NCBI GenBank assembly: GCA_036509315.1
Contig: DATCFU010000133.1
Location: 1 to 23,494 of the forward strand
Direction of reading: 5' to 3'
Length of the DNA stretch: 23,494 nucleotides
Source: PALSA-607 sp036509315
Lineage (GTDB): Bacteria; Actinomycetota; Actinomycetes; Acidothermales; Acidothermaceae
Part shown: piece by piece, positions 16,489 to 23,366 of the stretch
Numbering within the stretch: position 1 is the first letter of the stretch
How the letters are laid out: every line of letters begins with the position of its first letter
Made by a program: the position numbers and the translations under genes
Notes under the pieces: model-generated
The model's database searches: none
What the model was told of the DNA's origin: nothing
What the model saw: the letters and a program-made list of their open reading frames with translations, nothing else

Positions 16489-16924
16489 TTCGCGGCGAGC
16501 ACCAAAGACGTCGAGATGGTCATGACCCCGCTGCGGATCGCGTTGCGGTAACGTGATCGCGACGGGCACCCCACCCGGTCCGGTGAACTGATTTGTCACT
16601 CCGATGCCGGGTCGCATCCACGAGTGTGCGGTTCACCGAACACCTCGCCCTGGGGGCCATCCGTCCCTCGATCGGCTCCGTCGGCGACGCGTAAGACAAC
16701 GCTTTGATGGAAAGCGTGATCGGCCTGTTCAAAACCGAATGCATCCGCACCACCGTGTTCCACGACAAGCCCTACCGCACCATCAACGATGTCGAGTTCG
16801 CCACCGCCGGCTGGGTCGACTGGTGGAACACCGACGGCTCCACGGCACCCTTGGAATGATGACCCCGACCGAAGTAGAACAGCACTACTACGCGACCCTC
16901 AACCGAGAGCCGCAACCCACATGA
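16489..16924 (+). pseudogene. IS3-family OrfB transposase remnant
   Basis: Distal part of a DDE transposase, readable only by changing frame. From about 16489, RFAAST, KDVEMVMTPLRIAL, an in-frame TAA, and RDRDGHPTRSGELICHSDAGS are in one frame. A deletion shifts to FTEHLALGAIRPSIGSVGDA, where TAA replaces the usual Tyr codon before DNALMESVIGLFKTE. Another shift near 16840 leads to LHGTLGMMTPTEVEQHYY and the natural end. The first Asp and all of OrfA are missing, and no terminal repeats are found, so this is an old, inactive scar. The conserved motifs make the family secure even though no single frame is intact. Confidence 0.85.
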
Positions 16925-16973
16925 GAGTGGCAGAAAACCTCGGGCGATTCACTACACGCAGGGTGATGGGCAA

Positions 16974-17060
16974 GGTGTCGGACATCAACCGAACACGTGT
17001 CGGGAATCACCCGAACACCCGTCGGGGATCAACCGACTACGAAACGTCGGGCATCAGCCG
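16974..17060 (+). repeat. Four imperfect 22-bp tandem repeats next to the tRNA fragment
   Basis: Units near 16975, 16997, 17019 and 17044 share the pattern GTCGGxxATCAxCCGxxCAC. They run between the IS3 remnant and the right tRNA fragment, which starts about 15 bases later. They do not form an ORF and are too close and variable for a CRISPR array. They could be remains of integrase-binding sites, an IS3 end, or a dispersed repeat. Confidence 0.7.
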
Positions 17061-17075
17061 GAGCAATACAAAACA

Positions 17076-17120
17076 TGGTGCGCCGCCAGGGACTTGAACC
17101 CCGAACCCGCAGATTAAGAG
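17076..17120 (-). repeat. tRNA-Lys(CUU) 3' fragment, att-like scar (right copy)
   Basis: A 45-base match to the tRNA-Lys 3' half on the minus strand, with CCA at 17078-17076, acceptor strand GCGGCGC, a T arm with loop TTCAAGT and paired stem, variable loop, 3' anticodon stem TCTGC and anticodon loop CTCTTAA (CUU). The five bases that should form the 5' anticodon stem (GCAGA) are instead AGCGT, and no D arm or 5' acceptor follows. It is therefore a partial copy, better preserved than the one at 10748. Orientation implies that the parent tRNA gene lies at higher coordinates. Confidence 0.88.
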
Positions 17121-17357
17121 ACGCTTCAGCCCGGTATCAGCCGGGTCTGTCGGGTGCCGCGAAATCGCGTTTGCGCAGGTCAAAGCCATGATCACGTTCG
17201 CTGAGGATTGGCAAATGTTGCCCTCTGCCTGCACGTCCGTGACCACCACGTGACCACCACATGCACTCGACGCCATATTGCGCCCGTGCCATATTGGTCG
17301 TCGTGAGGGTGGCGTGCACTCGCGAGTGCGATCATCGGCCGGCGGAGGACGAACCAG
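17121..17357. other. Attachment-side intergenic region with second GTGACCACCAC block
   Basis: No gene is supported between the tRNA fragment and the XRE gene. The block at 17229-17260 matches 10649-10680 with one mismatch and has two GTGACCACCAC units (17239-17249, 17250-17260). The ribosome binding site of the XRE gene, GGAGGA, is at 17344-17349. Confidence 0.7.
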
Positions 17358-17897
17358 ATGACTAAGACGACTCCTGCCGGCTTCGTCGATGGGACGAACC
17401 GGATCGGCCAGTTACTGTCCGAGGCCGGTCGCGCCAACCGAGTGGCCAAGATCCGGCAGGCTGGCCGCGAAATGGATCGCACCTACGCGCTGAACCTTGC
17501 CGTGATCCGCAAAGCTGCGGAGCTGACTCAAGACGAGCTCGCCGAAAAGCTCGGGATCGGACAAGGCGATGTCTCCAAGCTGGAACACCGCGGCGATGTC
17601 TTGTTGTCGAGCCTGCTGAACTATCTGACCGCAGCCGGGGCAGAAGATGCCCGCATCGTCATCACCGTGCGTGGTCAAGAGATCGAGCTCGATCTGGCCA
17701 ACCTGCGGGGCGCACAGACCAGGGCGCAGCCGCGCGGTGCCGCCGCCGGGCGGGCGAAGAATCCACGCCCCACCGGCAAAACGGCAGCGCCAACCACGAG
17801 CTCGGCCCGCGTTAGCAAGACAGTGTCGAAGAGCGGGTCGTCGCTCGCGGCGACGCAAGCTCAAGCGACCCGTGGCAGAACCGGCGTGGCGGGCTAA
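17358..17897 (+). CDS. XRE-family DNA-binding protein with basic tail
   Basis: A 179-aa protein starting eight bases after GGAGGA. Residues about 48-95 form a Cro/C1 helix-turn-helix (LTQDELAEKLGIGQGDVSKLEHRGD), followed by a beta segment (ARIVITVRGQEIELDL). This layout matches HigA2-like antitoxins, such as the mycobacterial ones. The last 60 residues are rich in Ala, Arg, Lys, Ser, Thr and Pro and look disordered, like histone H1 or HupB tails. An antitoxin of this kind normally has a RelE-like toxin next to it; none is found in the 237 bases upstream or directly downstream. It may be an orphan antitoxin, a general regulator or a nucleoid-binding protein. The HTH is secure; the role is not. 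Confidence 0.85.
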   Translation: MTKTTPAGFVDGTNRIGQLLSEAGRANRVAKIRQAGREMDRTYALNLAVIRKAAELTQDELAEKLGIGQGDVSKLEHRGDVLLSSLLNYLTAAGAEDARIVITVRGQEIELDLANLRGAQTRAQPRGAAAGRAKNPRPTGKTAAPTTSSARVSKTVSKSGSSLAATQAQATRGRTGVAG

Positions 17898-17955
17898 CGC
17901 CTTGTTGCAGCCTGGTTGTGTTCGGGAGCGGCCGAGTGGCAATGGTCGGTTCGAG

Positions 17956-18289
17956 TTATTCCTCGGGTGCTGCGTTCGTCAGCTGTTGGTCATCTGGTTG
18001 TTCTGTGACGAGCGCACCCGCTGCGCGAAGGCAAGACAGGAGTTGGTCGAGTTCTGCTCTGGTCTTGCCGGATGGGCGTGCAATACACAAAGCAAGCGGG
18101 CCGCGAATCAGCATGTCGCAAACACTCCATTGATGCCGCAGCATCGCCACCGCCGTAGCGGACCACGAGCTGGCGACTGACTTCGTACGACACAAGTCGA
18201 TCGTCACCCACCTGCGCGGCAGACCGCAACCATCCGGCCCGCTCCTCGTGCAGTCGCCGAGCCCGGTCCTCGATGTTTCATGAAACTGC
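17956..18289 (-). pseudogene. Possible frameshifted small gene, unknown function
   Basis: Two minus-strand frames give plausible protein that seem to continue one another. Frame 1 from about 18280 reads ARRLHEERAGWLRSAAQ then VGDDRLVSYEVSRQLVV; frame 2 ends with RGPLALCIARPSGKTRAELD and a further 35 residues. A one- or two-base shift near 18110-18120 would join them. Neither frame alone has a full start and domain. I do not recognise the family. It could also be a genuine 83-aa ORF (18207 to 17956, GTG start). Confidence 0.3.
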
Positions 18290-18291
18290 GG

Positions 18292-18723
18292 TCAGCGTGC
18301 TAGCTCCACTTTGACTGCCGCGACGATATCGATTGCGTGGCCTAGATCGGTTTCGACGTCTTGGAGGCCGAGCAGCAGGTTGTCGTACTCGCTCTTGTTG
18401 CGGCGGCGCCGCATCTGCTGGAACTGGGTCATGCTGCCGGCGGGGTCGGGGATGCATTCTTTCGCGTAGATGCCGACGGCCTCGTGTGCGCCCATTCGTG
18501 ATGGAGCGCGTAGGCCGTTGGCGAGCATGTGCGCGACGATGGCTTTGCGTGCGGCGTCGTAGAGCGCGGTGTACGCGACGTCGTTGTCCACCCCGACGAG
18601 AGCTGCCGCGGTCACCAAATGGGTCTCGGCAACTTGAAGCCTCGTCAACGCAGCAGTTCGGTCGGCCGGTACGTGCTCGAGGCGGCCGGCGTTGAGCAGG
18701 TCAGCGACCGTCAGTGTGGGCAT
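18292..18723 (-). CDS. HEPN-domain protein, probable toxin of an NTase/HEPN pair
   Basis: A 143-aa all-helical protein. ATG 18723 follows AGG nine bases after the nucleotidyltransferase stop, so the two are one unit. The HEPN core is seen in AYTALYDAARKAIVAHMLANG, GAHEAVGIYAKE and the C-terminal motif MRRRRNKSEYDNLLL. HEPN toxins are usually RNases with an R-N-x(2-4)-H motif; here R108-N109 is followed by Tyr113 rather than His, so catalysis may differ or be lost. In MntA/HepT-like systems the NTase blocks the HEPN toxin, in part by adding AMP to a Tyr near this motif. Tyr113 is a candidate target, which is inference. Position next to a relaxase suits a stabilisation module of a mobile element. 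Confidence 0.85.
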   Translation of the reverse strand: MPTLTVADLLNAGRLEHVPADRTAALTRLQVAETHLVTAAALVGVDNDVAYTALYDAARKAIVAHMLANGLRAPSRMGAHEAVGIYAKECIPDPAGSMTQFQQMRRRRNKSEYDNLLLGLQDVETDLGHAIDIVAAVKVELAR

Positions 18724-18732
18724 CGGATCAAC

Positions 18733-19332
18733 CTAGTGCGCCGCAACTTGATAGCCGCCGAGGTCGAGTTCGACGAGCGCGTCGTGATGGAGTTGCGTTA
18801 CGAAGCCGCTGGTGCCGCCGGACCATTCCTCGCTTGTCAGCACGATTGGGTTGACGTCTCGACCCAACGTCGCGGCGGCCTGTTCCACGACCGCGCGCAG
18901 CTGGTCGACATCCGGGTTCCCAATGACTAGCAGGTCGATGTCTTGGGGCTCATTCCCGGCTTCGCCTCGGTAACGTCGCGCCCACGAACCGTAGATCGAT
19001 GCGTGCTTGATGCCCGGGACGTGCTGGAGCGCGTCTTCGAGAACAGGCTTCGGCCCGACGGTCTTCAACATCAGGCCGTGCAGTTCGGGAAAGATCACCG
19101 AATCCGTGTTGACCTGAACCTGACGGGCATTCACGCGTCCGCTGATCCGCACCAGGCCCGCGTCGGCGAGCCGCCGCAGCTCGCGCGATACCGACGGTTG
19201 CGGGACACCGGTCTGTTCCACCAGTTCTGTGATCGACCAGACGCGGGTCGGGGCCAACACGAGTGCCGCGAGTAGATCCAACTGGTTCTTGCTGCGCAGC
19301 AGCGGCAACAGGCTCGGCCTCGGTTCACTCAC
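18733..19332 (-). CDS. Winged-helix/nucleotidyltransferase fusion, probable antitoxin
   Basis: A 199-aa protein. A winged-helix DNA-binding domain (about 17-72, ITELVEQTGVPQPSVSRELR) is fused to a MNT-type nucleotidyltransferase domain (about 100-195). The NTase motif is GSWARRYRGE (G115-S116), then DIDLLVIG (D131, D133), with a possible third acidic residue in LVELDLG. Start GTG 19332 was chosen because the open frame upstream runs through the end of the relaxase in antisense and the promoter (19330-19367) ends here. The DNA-binding part sits over its own promoter palindrome, which suggests autorepression. The NTase would silence the downstream HEPN protein, perhaps by AMP transfer. Confidence 0.86.
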   Translation of the reverse strand: MSEPRPSLLPLLRSKNQLDLLAALVLAPTRVWSITELVEQTGVPQPSVSRELRRLADAGLVRISGRVNARQVQVNTDSVIFPELHGLMLKTVGPKPVLEDALQHVPGIKHASIYGSWARRYRGEAGNEPQDIDLLVIGNPDVDQLRAVVEQAAATLGRDVNPIVLTSEEWSGGTSGFVTQLHHDALVELDLGGYQVAAH

Positions 19333-19367
19333 ACTATGAATGATGTCATCCGAAGTGTGAATGTCAA
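19329..19367 (-). promoter_or_regulatory. Leaderless, palindromic promoter of the NTase/HEPN pair
   Basis: On the minus strand, -35 TTGACA (19367-19362) and -10 CATCAT (19345-19340) are 16 bases apart, and the expected start of transcription falls at or just before GTG 19332. A perfect 7-bp dyad, TCACACT (19329-19335) and AGTGTGA (19354-19360), brackets the -10 and start codon. A smaller palindrome GATGTCATC (19342-19350) lies inside. This is a good operator for the encoded winged-helix protein. Confidence 0.65.
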
Positions 19368-19381
19368 ACTCTGTGTCTCGC

Positions 19382-22204
19382 TCACCGACCGACGCCGCGG
19401 CCGGCGCCGCGTTCGGCGCGCCGGTGCTGGTCGATGATTTGTTGGGTGGCGAGTCGGCGACTGCGGGCGGCCGCTTCCTCCGACTCGGCCGCCTGGATGG
19501 CTGGCGTCGAGGGCATCGCCAGTGCGGGTCGGTTGGCGGCGTTGGCTCGGTCGAGCAGGGTGTGGGCGGCGTCGTTGCTCCCGCTGTGCGCGAGGGCCGC
19601 TTCGAGAAGCTGTCGCGTGCCGTTGTCACCTGTGGGCGGGTGCTCGTGATCCTCGTCGACTGACTGCGCCACATACACGTGGTTTTCTTCGCGTCCGCGG
19701 GTGAGTCCGACGTAGAGGTGTTCGCGGTCGATACCGGGTCGCACCAGCAGGATCGCCACGTCGGTGGTGGCGCCTTGCGCGGCGTCGATGGTGGTGGCCC
19801 AGCCGTGGTCGACATGCTGCGCGACGTAGCCGGGCGGCAGCATGGTCGCGCCGCGACCGGCGTGGTCGTCGACGAGTAGTCCGCCGTCGCCGGTGGTGGC
19901 GAGGATGGTGTACCGGTCGCCGTTGCGCACATGCGTCTCACCGAGGGGGAGTTGCCGGTCGTTGCGCCTGGTGCGGATCACGTCCCCGGCCTGGAAACGT
20001 TTCTCGCCGACGCGGACCTGCGGGCCGTGCGAATCGCCGGCGGCCTGGGCGGCAATCTTGGCGAGCGCGTTGAGCTGGTCGACGTCATCGCGGGTGCGGG
20101 CCAGCATCATCACCTCGCCACCGCCGGCACTTGCACGCTGCCAGTGGGCGAACACCGCGGTGGCGGCTTGGTTGGGGTCGGGGACGGTGTGCAGCCGGCC
20201 GGCGTCGGCGTAGACGCCGATGACGGCGGCGTCGCCGTCGCGGAGTCGCAGCGATGCGGCGGCTTCCCACTCGTGGTGGAAGCGGTGTACGTCGGTGAGT
20301 TCGATGCCGTGCCCACGCGCGGCCAGCGCGGGTAGCAGCCCGCCTGCCGTGTTGATGGTGCCGATCTGCGCCGGGTCGCCGACCAGCACGATCTTGGCTC
20401 GGGCGTGGCGGGCGATCCGGGTCAGGGTGTGCAGGTCGAAGGTGGACGCCATCGACGCCTCATCGACCACCAGAACCGTCCGGGCGGTCGGTGTCCACGC
20501 CGCCTGCTCCGCTGGGGGCAGGCCTGAGAGTCGGGCTTGTTGGTGCAGCCATTTGGCCAACGTGTCCGTGGTGCCGCCGGTGGCGTGGCCGAGTTCAGCG
20601 GCGGCGCGTGCGGACGGCGCCAAACCCACCACACGGAACCCTGCGTTTTCCCAGACCCGGGCGGCGGCACCGAGGGTGGTGGTTTTCCCGGCGCCGGCCG
20701 GGGCGGTGAGCACGACCACGAAGTCACCCCCGGTGGTGAGTTTCGTGACGGCGGCCTGCTGGTCCGGGCCGAGGCCGGCCAACAGCTCCGGGGCGAGCGC
20801 CGTGGCGGGGACTTGGGCGACGTGCTTTCCTTGGCCGGCTTCGGCGACGTGCAGCACCGCCGCTTCGACCTGCAACACCTCGCGGCTGGTGTACCGCGCG
20901 TCGGAGGCACGGGGGGTGACACCGACGGTGGGGGCACCCAAACGCATCGTCGTCCAGTGGCCGACGCTGTCGTAGGTGAGGTGCTCGACCTGCACCCGCA
21001 CCTGCTCCGCGGTTTCCGCGACGACGGGCAGTGCGGCGGCAATCTCGATCGTCAGGTCGGCGCGGGAGAACACCCCGCGCCGCCGCCCGGCTGCGAGCAC
21101 CGCCAACTCCGAATGCGAAGGGGTGACAGCGACTGCGAAGGGTTCAGTCATCGGGGTGACACCGACTGCGAAGGGTTGTGTCGGGGCGACGCCATCGACT
21201 GCGAAGGGTTCCGTCACGGCGGCGCGATCGAGTGCGAAGGTTTTTGTCGCGGCGACGACGGCCGTGTGCAGGGCTTCCGCCCCCCAGCCCAGTGCCGCGG
21301 CCTCCGTCTGCCATCGGTCGTGCAGCACCGACACACTGCTCGCGGGTTCTTTGCCTTGCCTGGTCTTGAGCACCGCGGTCTTGGTGACCGCGGCTCGCTC
21401 ATTTCTCGTGAGCGAACGCCCGAGGGTCGCTTCGTAGTCGGCGATGACTGGGGCGGCTTCGGCGGAGATTTGGGCTGTTCTCTTGCTCCAGGCGGCCATG
21501 ACTTCTTTCGGGACGCCGAGGATTTCCGCCTGCCCGTGCGCAGACGCTGGTCCGAACTGGACGCCGAGCCTCGAGTGCAGTTCGGCGCGCAACGCTGCTT
21601 GGTAGAGGACCCCGGCGGCTTTCTTGTGATGGAACAGTTCATGGCCGTCGATGGTGCGCCACACCCCGTCCGCGCACCGGAGTTTGTTCGGCACCAGGGC
21701 GTGGGTGTGCAGCTGCGGATCCCCCGCCCGCGACGTGCGGTGGTCGAACAGGGCCGCGGCGAACCCGGCAGTGCGGATCTGCTCCGTACCGTCCGTCCCG
21801 CGCCGCGACAACGCCGCATGGCTGTCGAGATACGCGAGCGCGGCCAGGACTGCGGCGCGGTGCGCTTGCGCGACCTCTGCCTGCGCGGTCGCACCGCCCA
21901 GTGCCCACAGGACGCTGACGCTCTTCGGGGCCGAAAAGGTGAGGTCGTAGCCGGTGACCGCATCCGCCCGCCACGCCCGACCTAAGGCCTCGCCACTGAC
22001 GGGGTGCAGGCCACGGGCGAACACCGCCTCCAGTTGCTGCTCACTGACCTGCTCGTCGGCCTCGAGGCCGAGCTCGGCCAGTCCGCGACCGACCCACACG
22101 CCCGGTTGCTCACCGGCACCCAGGTAGTACTCACACGCGCCGACCGCGACGCTGGCCTGGTAATAGCGCCAGGAGGTGCGGCCGATCTTCGCCGACGACA
22201 ACAC
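19382..22204 (-). CDS. MobF-family conjugative relaxase with helicase domain
   Basis: TrwC/TraI-type protein of 940 aa that nicks the transfer origin and unwinds DNA for conjugation. The start is GTG 22204, preceded by GGGGGG; MLSSAKIGR matches the family. Relaxase domain about 1-300: tyrosine pairs WRYYQAS and EYYLGAGE, SAPKSVSVLWAL, and metal-binding PQLHTHALVPN. Linker about 315-370 has an exact 33-bp repeat (PFAV motifs). The superfamily 1 helicase domain follows: Walker A APAGAGKTTTLG (about 505), Walker B LVVDEASM (about 580), LVGDPAQIG, and LYVGLTRGREENHVYV (about 838). It ends soon after, shorter than many actinobacterial homologs. No type IV secretion or TcpA gene is in view. Its stop is 49 bases before the NTase start. 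Confidence 0.93.
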   Translation of the reverse strand: MLSSAKIGRTSWRYYQASVAVGACEYYLGAGEQPGVWVGRGLAELGLEADEQVSEQQLEAVFARGLHPVSGEALGRAWRADAVTGYDLTFSAPKSVSVLWALGGATAQAEVAQAHRAAVLAALAYLDSHAALSRRGTDGTEQIRTAGFAAALFDHRTSRAGDPQLHTHALVPNKLRCADGVWRTIDGHELFHHKKAAGVLYQAALRAELHSRLGVQFGPASAHGQAEILGVPKEVMAAWSKRTAQISAEAAPVIADYEATLGRSLTRNERAAVTKTAVLKTRQGKEPASSVSVLHDRWQTEAAALGWGAEALHTAVVAATKTFALDRAAVTEPFAVDGVAPTQPFAVGVTPMTEPFAVAVTPSHSELAVLAAGRRRGVFSRADLTIEIAAALPVVAETAEQVRVQVEHLTYDSVGHWTTMRLGAPTVGVTPRASDARYTSREVLQVEAAVLHVAEAGQGKHVAQVPATALAPELLAGLGPDQQAAVTKLTTGGDFVVVLTAPAGAGKTTTLGAAARVWENAGFRVVGLAPSARAAAELGHATGGTTDTLAKWLHQQARLSGLPPAEQAAWTPTARTVLVVDEASMASTFDLHTLTRIARHARAKIVLVGDPAQIGTINTAGGLLPALAARGHGIELTDVHRFHHEWEAAASLRLRDGDAAVIGVYADAGRLHTVPDPNQAATAVFAHWQRASAGGGEVMMLARTRDDVDQLNALAKIAAQAAGDSHGPQVRVGEKRFQAGDVIRTRRNDRQLPLGETHVRNGDRYTILATTGDGGLLVDDHAGRGATMLPPGYVAQHVDHGWATTIDAAQGATTDVAILLVRPGIDREHLYVGLTRGREENHVYVAQSVDEDHEHPPTGDNGTRQLLEAALAHSGSNDAAHTLLDRANAANRPALAMPSTPAIQAAESEEAAARSRRLATQQIIDQHRRAERGAGRGVGR
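21131..21243 (-). repeat. Exact 33-bp period repeat inside the relaxase linker
   Basis: The core GACTGCGAAGGGTT starts at 21131, 21164, 21197 and (with two changes) 21230: four units exactly 33 bases apart. On the coding strand it gives 11-residue units with PFAV (VTEPFAVDG, TQPFAVGVT, TEPFAVAVT). A looser fifth core GAATGCGAAG is at 21111. The repeat sits between the relaxase and helicase domains and keeps frame, so unit number could vary without breaking the protein. Confidence 0.88.
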
Positions 22205-22788
22205 GCGTTTCCCCCCGTATCGATATCGCGACCCGAGCCGTCACCATACATTCCCCGAATGCATATGTCTGCTGAATAGGAGAGTGGATTATGAAGGACG
22301 TGATTCGTGGTTGTGCTGTCGTGTCGGATGGTGTCGTGTGGTTCGTTTGTGCTTGTGGGCTTGGGTTTTTCGGATGGTCGACAGGCTGGAGATTCGAGGA
22401 TTTGTTGGGTGTGAGTTTGTGGATGCGCGGGTGGCTATTTGACGTTTCGAGGGTTTGCGTTCATCCGGAAATGGCGGCGCGTGATATTCGGTGACACGAG
22501 GCGATATTCGGCCAACGAATAAGCGCCCAAAGAATCGGTCCGAGGATTCTGCTGCCAGTGCCTGCGTGGCCCCGAGTCAGCGGGGATGACGGCAGGGATG
22601 ACGACAGCAGGCTCGCGACACCGTGCGCGCCCCGGACGTCGGCGGCCGCGCGGGGTCGCGCCGACGTGGTGCCGCGGCTCAGTTCCGGGCGGGTGTCCAC
22701 TTCCACCGTGACGGAGACGCCTGTACGTAGCGGACTACATAACGCACAGCACAGTCAGCGAAGATTCCCCGATCAAGGAGCGACCGCG
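22205..22788. other. Relaxase/excisionase intergenic region, candidate oriT
   Basis: A 584-base stretch between the divergent relaxase and excisionase-like genes, the usual place for a MobF transfer origin. GATATTCGG is repeated at 22483-22491 and 22503-22511 (20-base period), and ATTCG/CGAAT form a short inverted repeat with the second. Low-GC stretches and CGAATGCATATG (about 22256-22267) are also present. A nick site cannot be assigned. The AAGGAG at 22775-22780 serves the excisionase-like gene. Confidence 0.4.
22291..22494 (+). CDS. Possible small hydrophobic protein
   Basis: A 67-aa frame with AGGAGAG (from about 22278) before ATG 22291. It has one Trp/Phe-rich hydrophobic segment (about 10-30) and no known family. 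Codon use is T-rich and unlike the neighbours, and a second, out-of-frame ORF overlaps it. It may be chance coding in the candidate oriT region. Confidence 0.25.
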   Translation: MKDVIRGCAVVSDGVVWFVCACGLGFFGWSTGWRFEDLLGVSLWMRGWLFDVSRVCVHPEMAARDIR

Positions 22789-23058
22789 ATGGCCAGACCT
22801 GACACGACACCCCCAGCACCCGACCGAAACTCACGCCCCGTACGGCCGGCGACTTACGTCGACCCAGCGGTGCCGCTGCCGGCCGTCCTCGACATCGTTG
22901 AAGCTGCCGCGCTGCTCGGTGTGGGGCGGACGACGGCCTACAAGCTCGTCCACGACGGCCAGTGGCCAACCCCGGTGCTGCGGCTCGGCCGGCTCATCAA
23001 AATCCCCACCCAACCGCTGCTGGAGTTGCTCGCAGGCGCCACCCGCGACACCGCCTGA
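22789..23058 (+). CDS. AlpA/excisionase-type helix-turn-helix protein
   Basis: An 89-aa MerR-like DNA-binding protein. ATG 22789 is eight bases after AAGGAG (22775-22780); longer frames upstream have no domain. Residues about 1-30 are Pro-rich and disordered. The HTH is in DIVEAAALLGVGRTTAYKLV and the wing in WPTPVLRLGRLIKIPTQPL, a standard excisionase-family layout with a terminal leucine helix (LLELLAG). Such proteins sit just upstream of a tyrosine integrase in actinobacterial integrative elements and help excision. No integrase begins in the remaining 430 bases. Its 3' coding end is echoed twice downstream. It could instead be a transcription activator of the element (AlpA-like). Confidence 0.87.
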   Translation: MARPDTTPPAPDRNSRPVRPATYVDPAVPLPAVLDIVEAAALLGVGRTTAYKLVHDGQWPTPVLRLGRLIKIPTQPLLELLAGATRDTA

Positions 23059-23366
23059 CGCAGCGCCGGGCATCCAGGCAGGGCAGCCGAAACGGGCCGC
23101 GGAAACTGGGCCGGCTCATCAGAATCCCGACCGAACGGTTGCGCGAATTGCTCGCCGGCACCCAGCAACATCGACGATTGGGGTGCCGGCAGCCGGCCGA
23201 AACCGAGTCCGCTGAGACTCGGCAGCAGGTCAAAATCCCGACCCGATGGCAACTCAAATTGCTTGCCGGCACCCCCGGAAACGTCGCCAAACTGCGACGC
23301 TCGGGGCGCCCGCGAGGTTCCGAAATGGACTCGTCGAACTTACTCTTCTGCCAAAAGTCGGATGCT
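23059..23366 (+). repeat. Two further diverged copies of the excisionase 3' end
   Basis: The coding end of the excisionase gene at 22981-23043 (RLGRLIKIPTQPLLELLAGA) is echoed at 23103-23166 (KLGRLIRIPTERLRELLAGT) and 23223-23279 (QQVKIPTRWQLKLLAGTPG), 122 and 111 bases apart. The stretches before copies 2 and 3 also match (GCAGCCGAAAC / GCAGCCGGCCGAAAC). Most differences are at third codon positions or are conservative. No start or HTH precedes copies 2 or 3, so they are not genes. Confidence 0.85.

Noticed and set aside
16974..17060. CRISPR array
   Set aside because: The units are imperfect, have no unique spacers of constant length, and there are no cas genes.
10748..17120. Calling the segment between tRNA fragments one intact integrative element
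   Set aside because: It lacks an integrase, excisionase and mobility genes, and the two tRNA fragments differ by a deletion and a substitution. Scars from separate events fit better.
17076..17120. A functional tRNA gene
   Set aside because: Only the half from the anticodon loop to CCA is present. The 5' anticodon stem does not pair and there is no D arm or 5' acceptor strand.
18733..19941. A 402-aa protein starting inside the relaxase
   Set aside because: The first half is a Pro/Thr/Ser-rich out-of-frame reading of the relaxase end. The real protein starts at GTG 19332, where a promoter ends.
20537..21985. Long plus-strand ORF (482 aa) opposite the relaxase
   Set aside because: It is a Gly/Arg-rich antisense shadow of a gene whose motifs are all on the minus strand.
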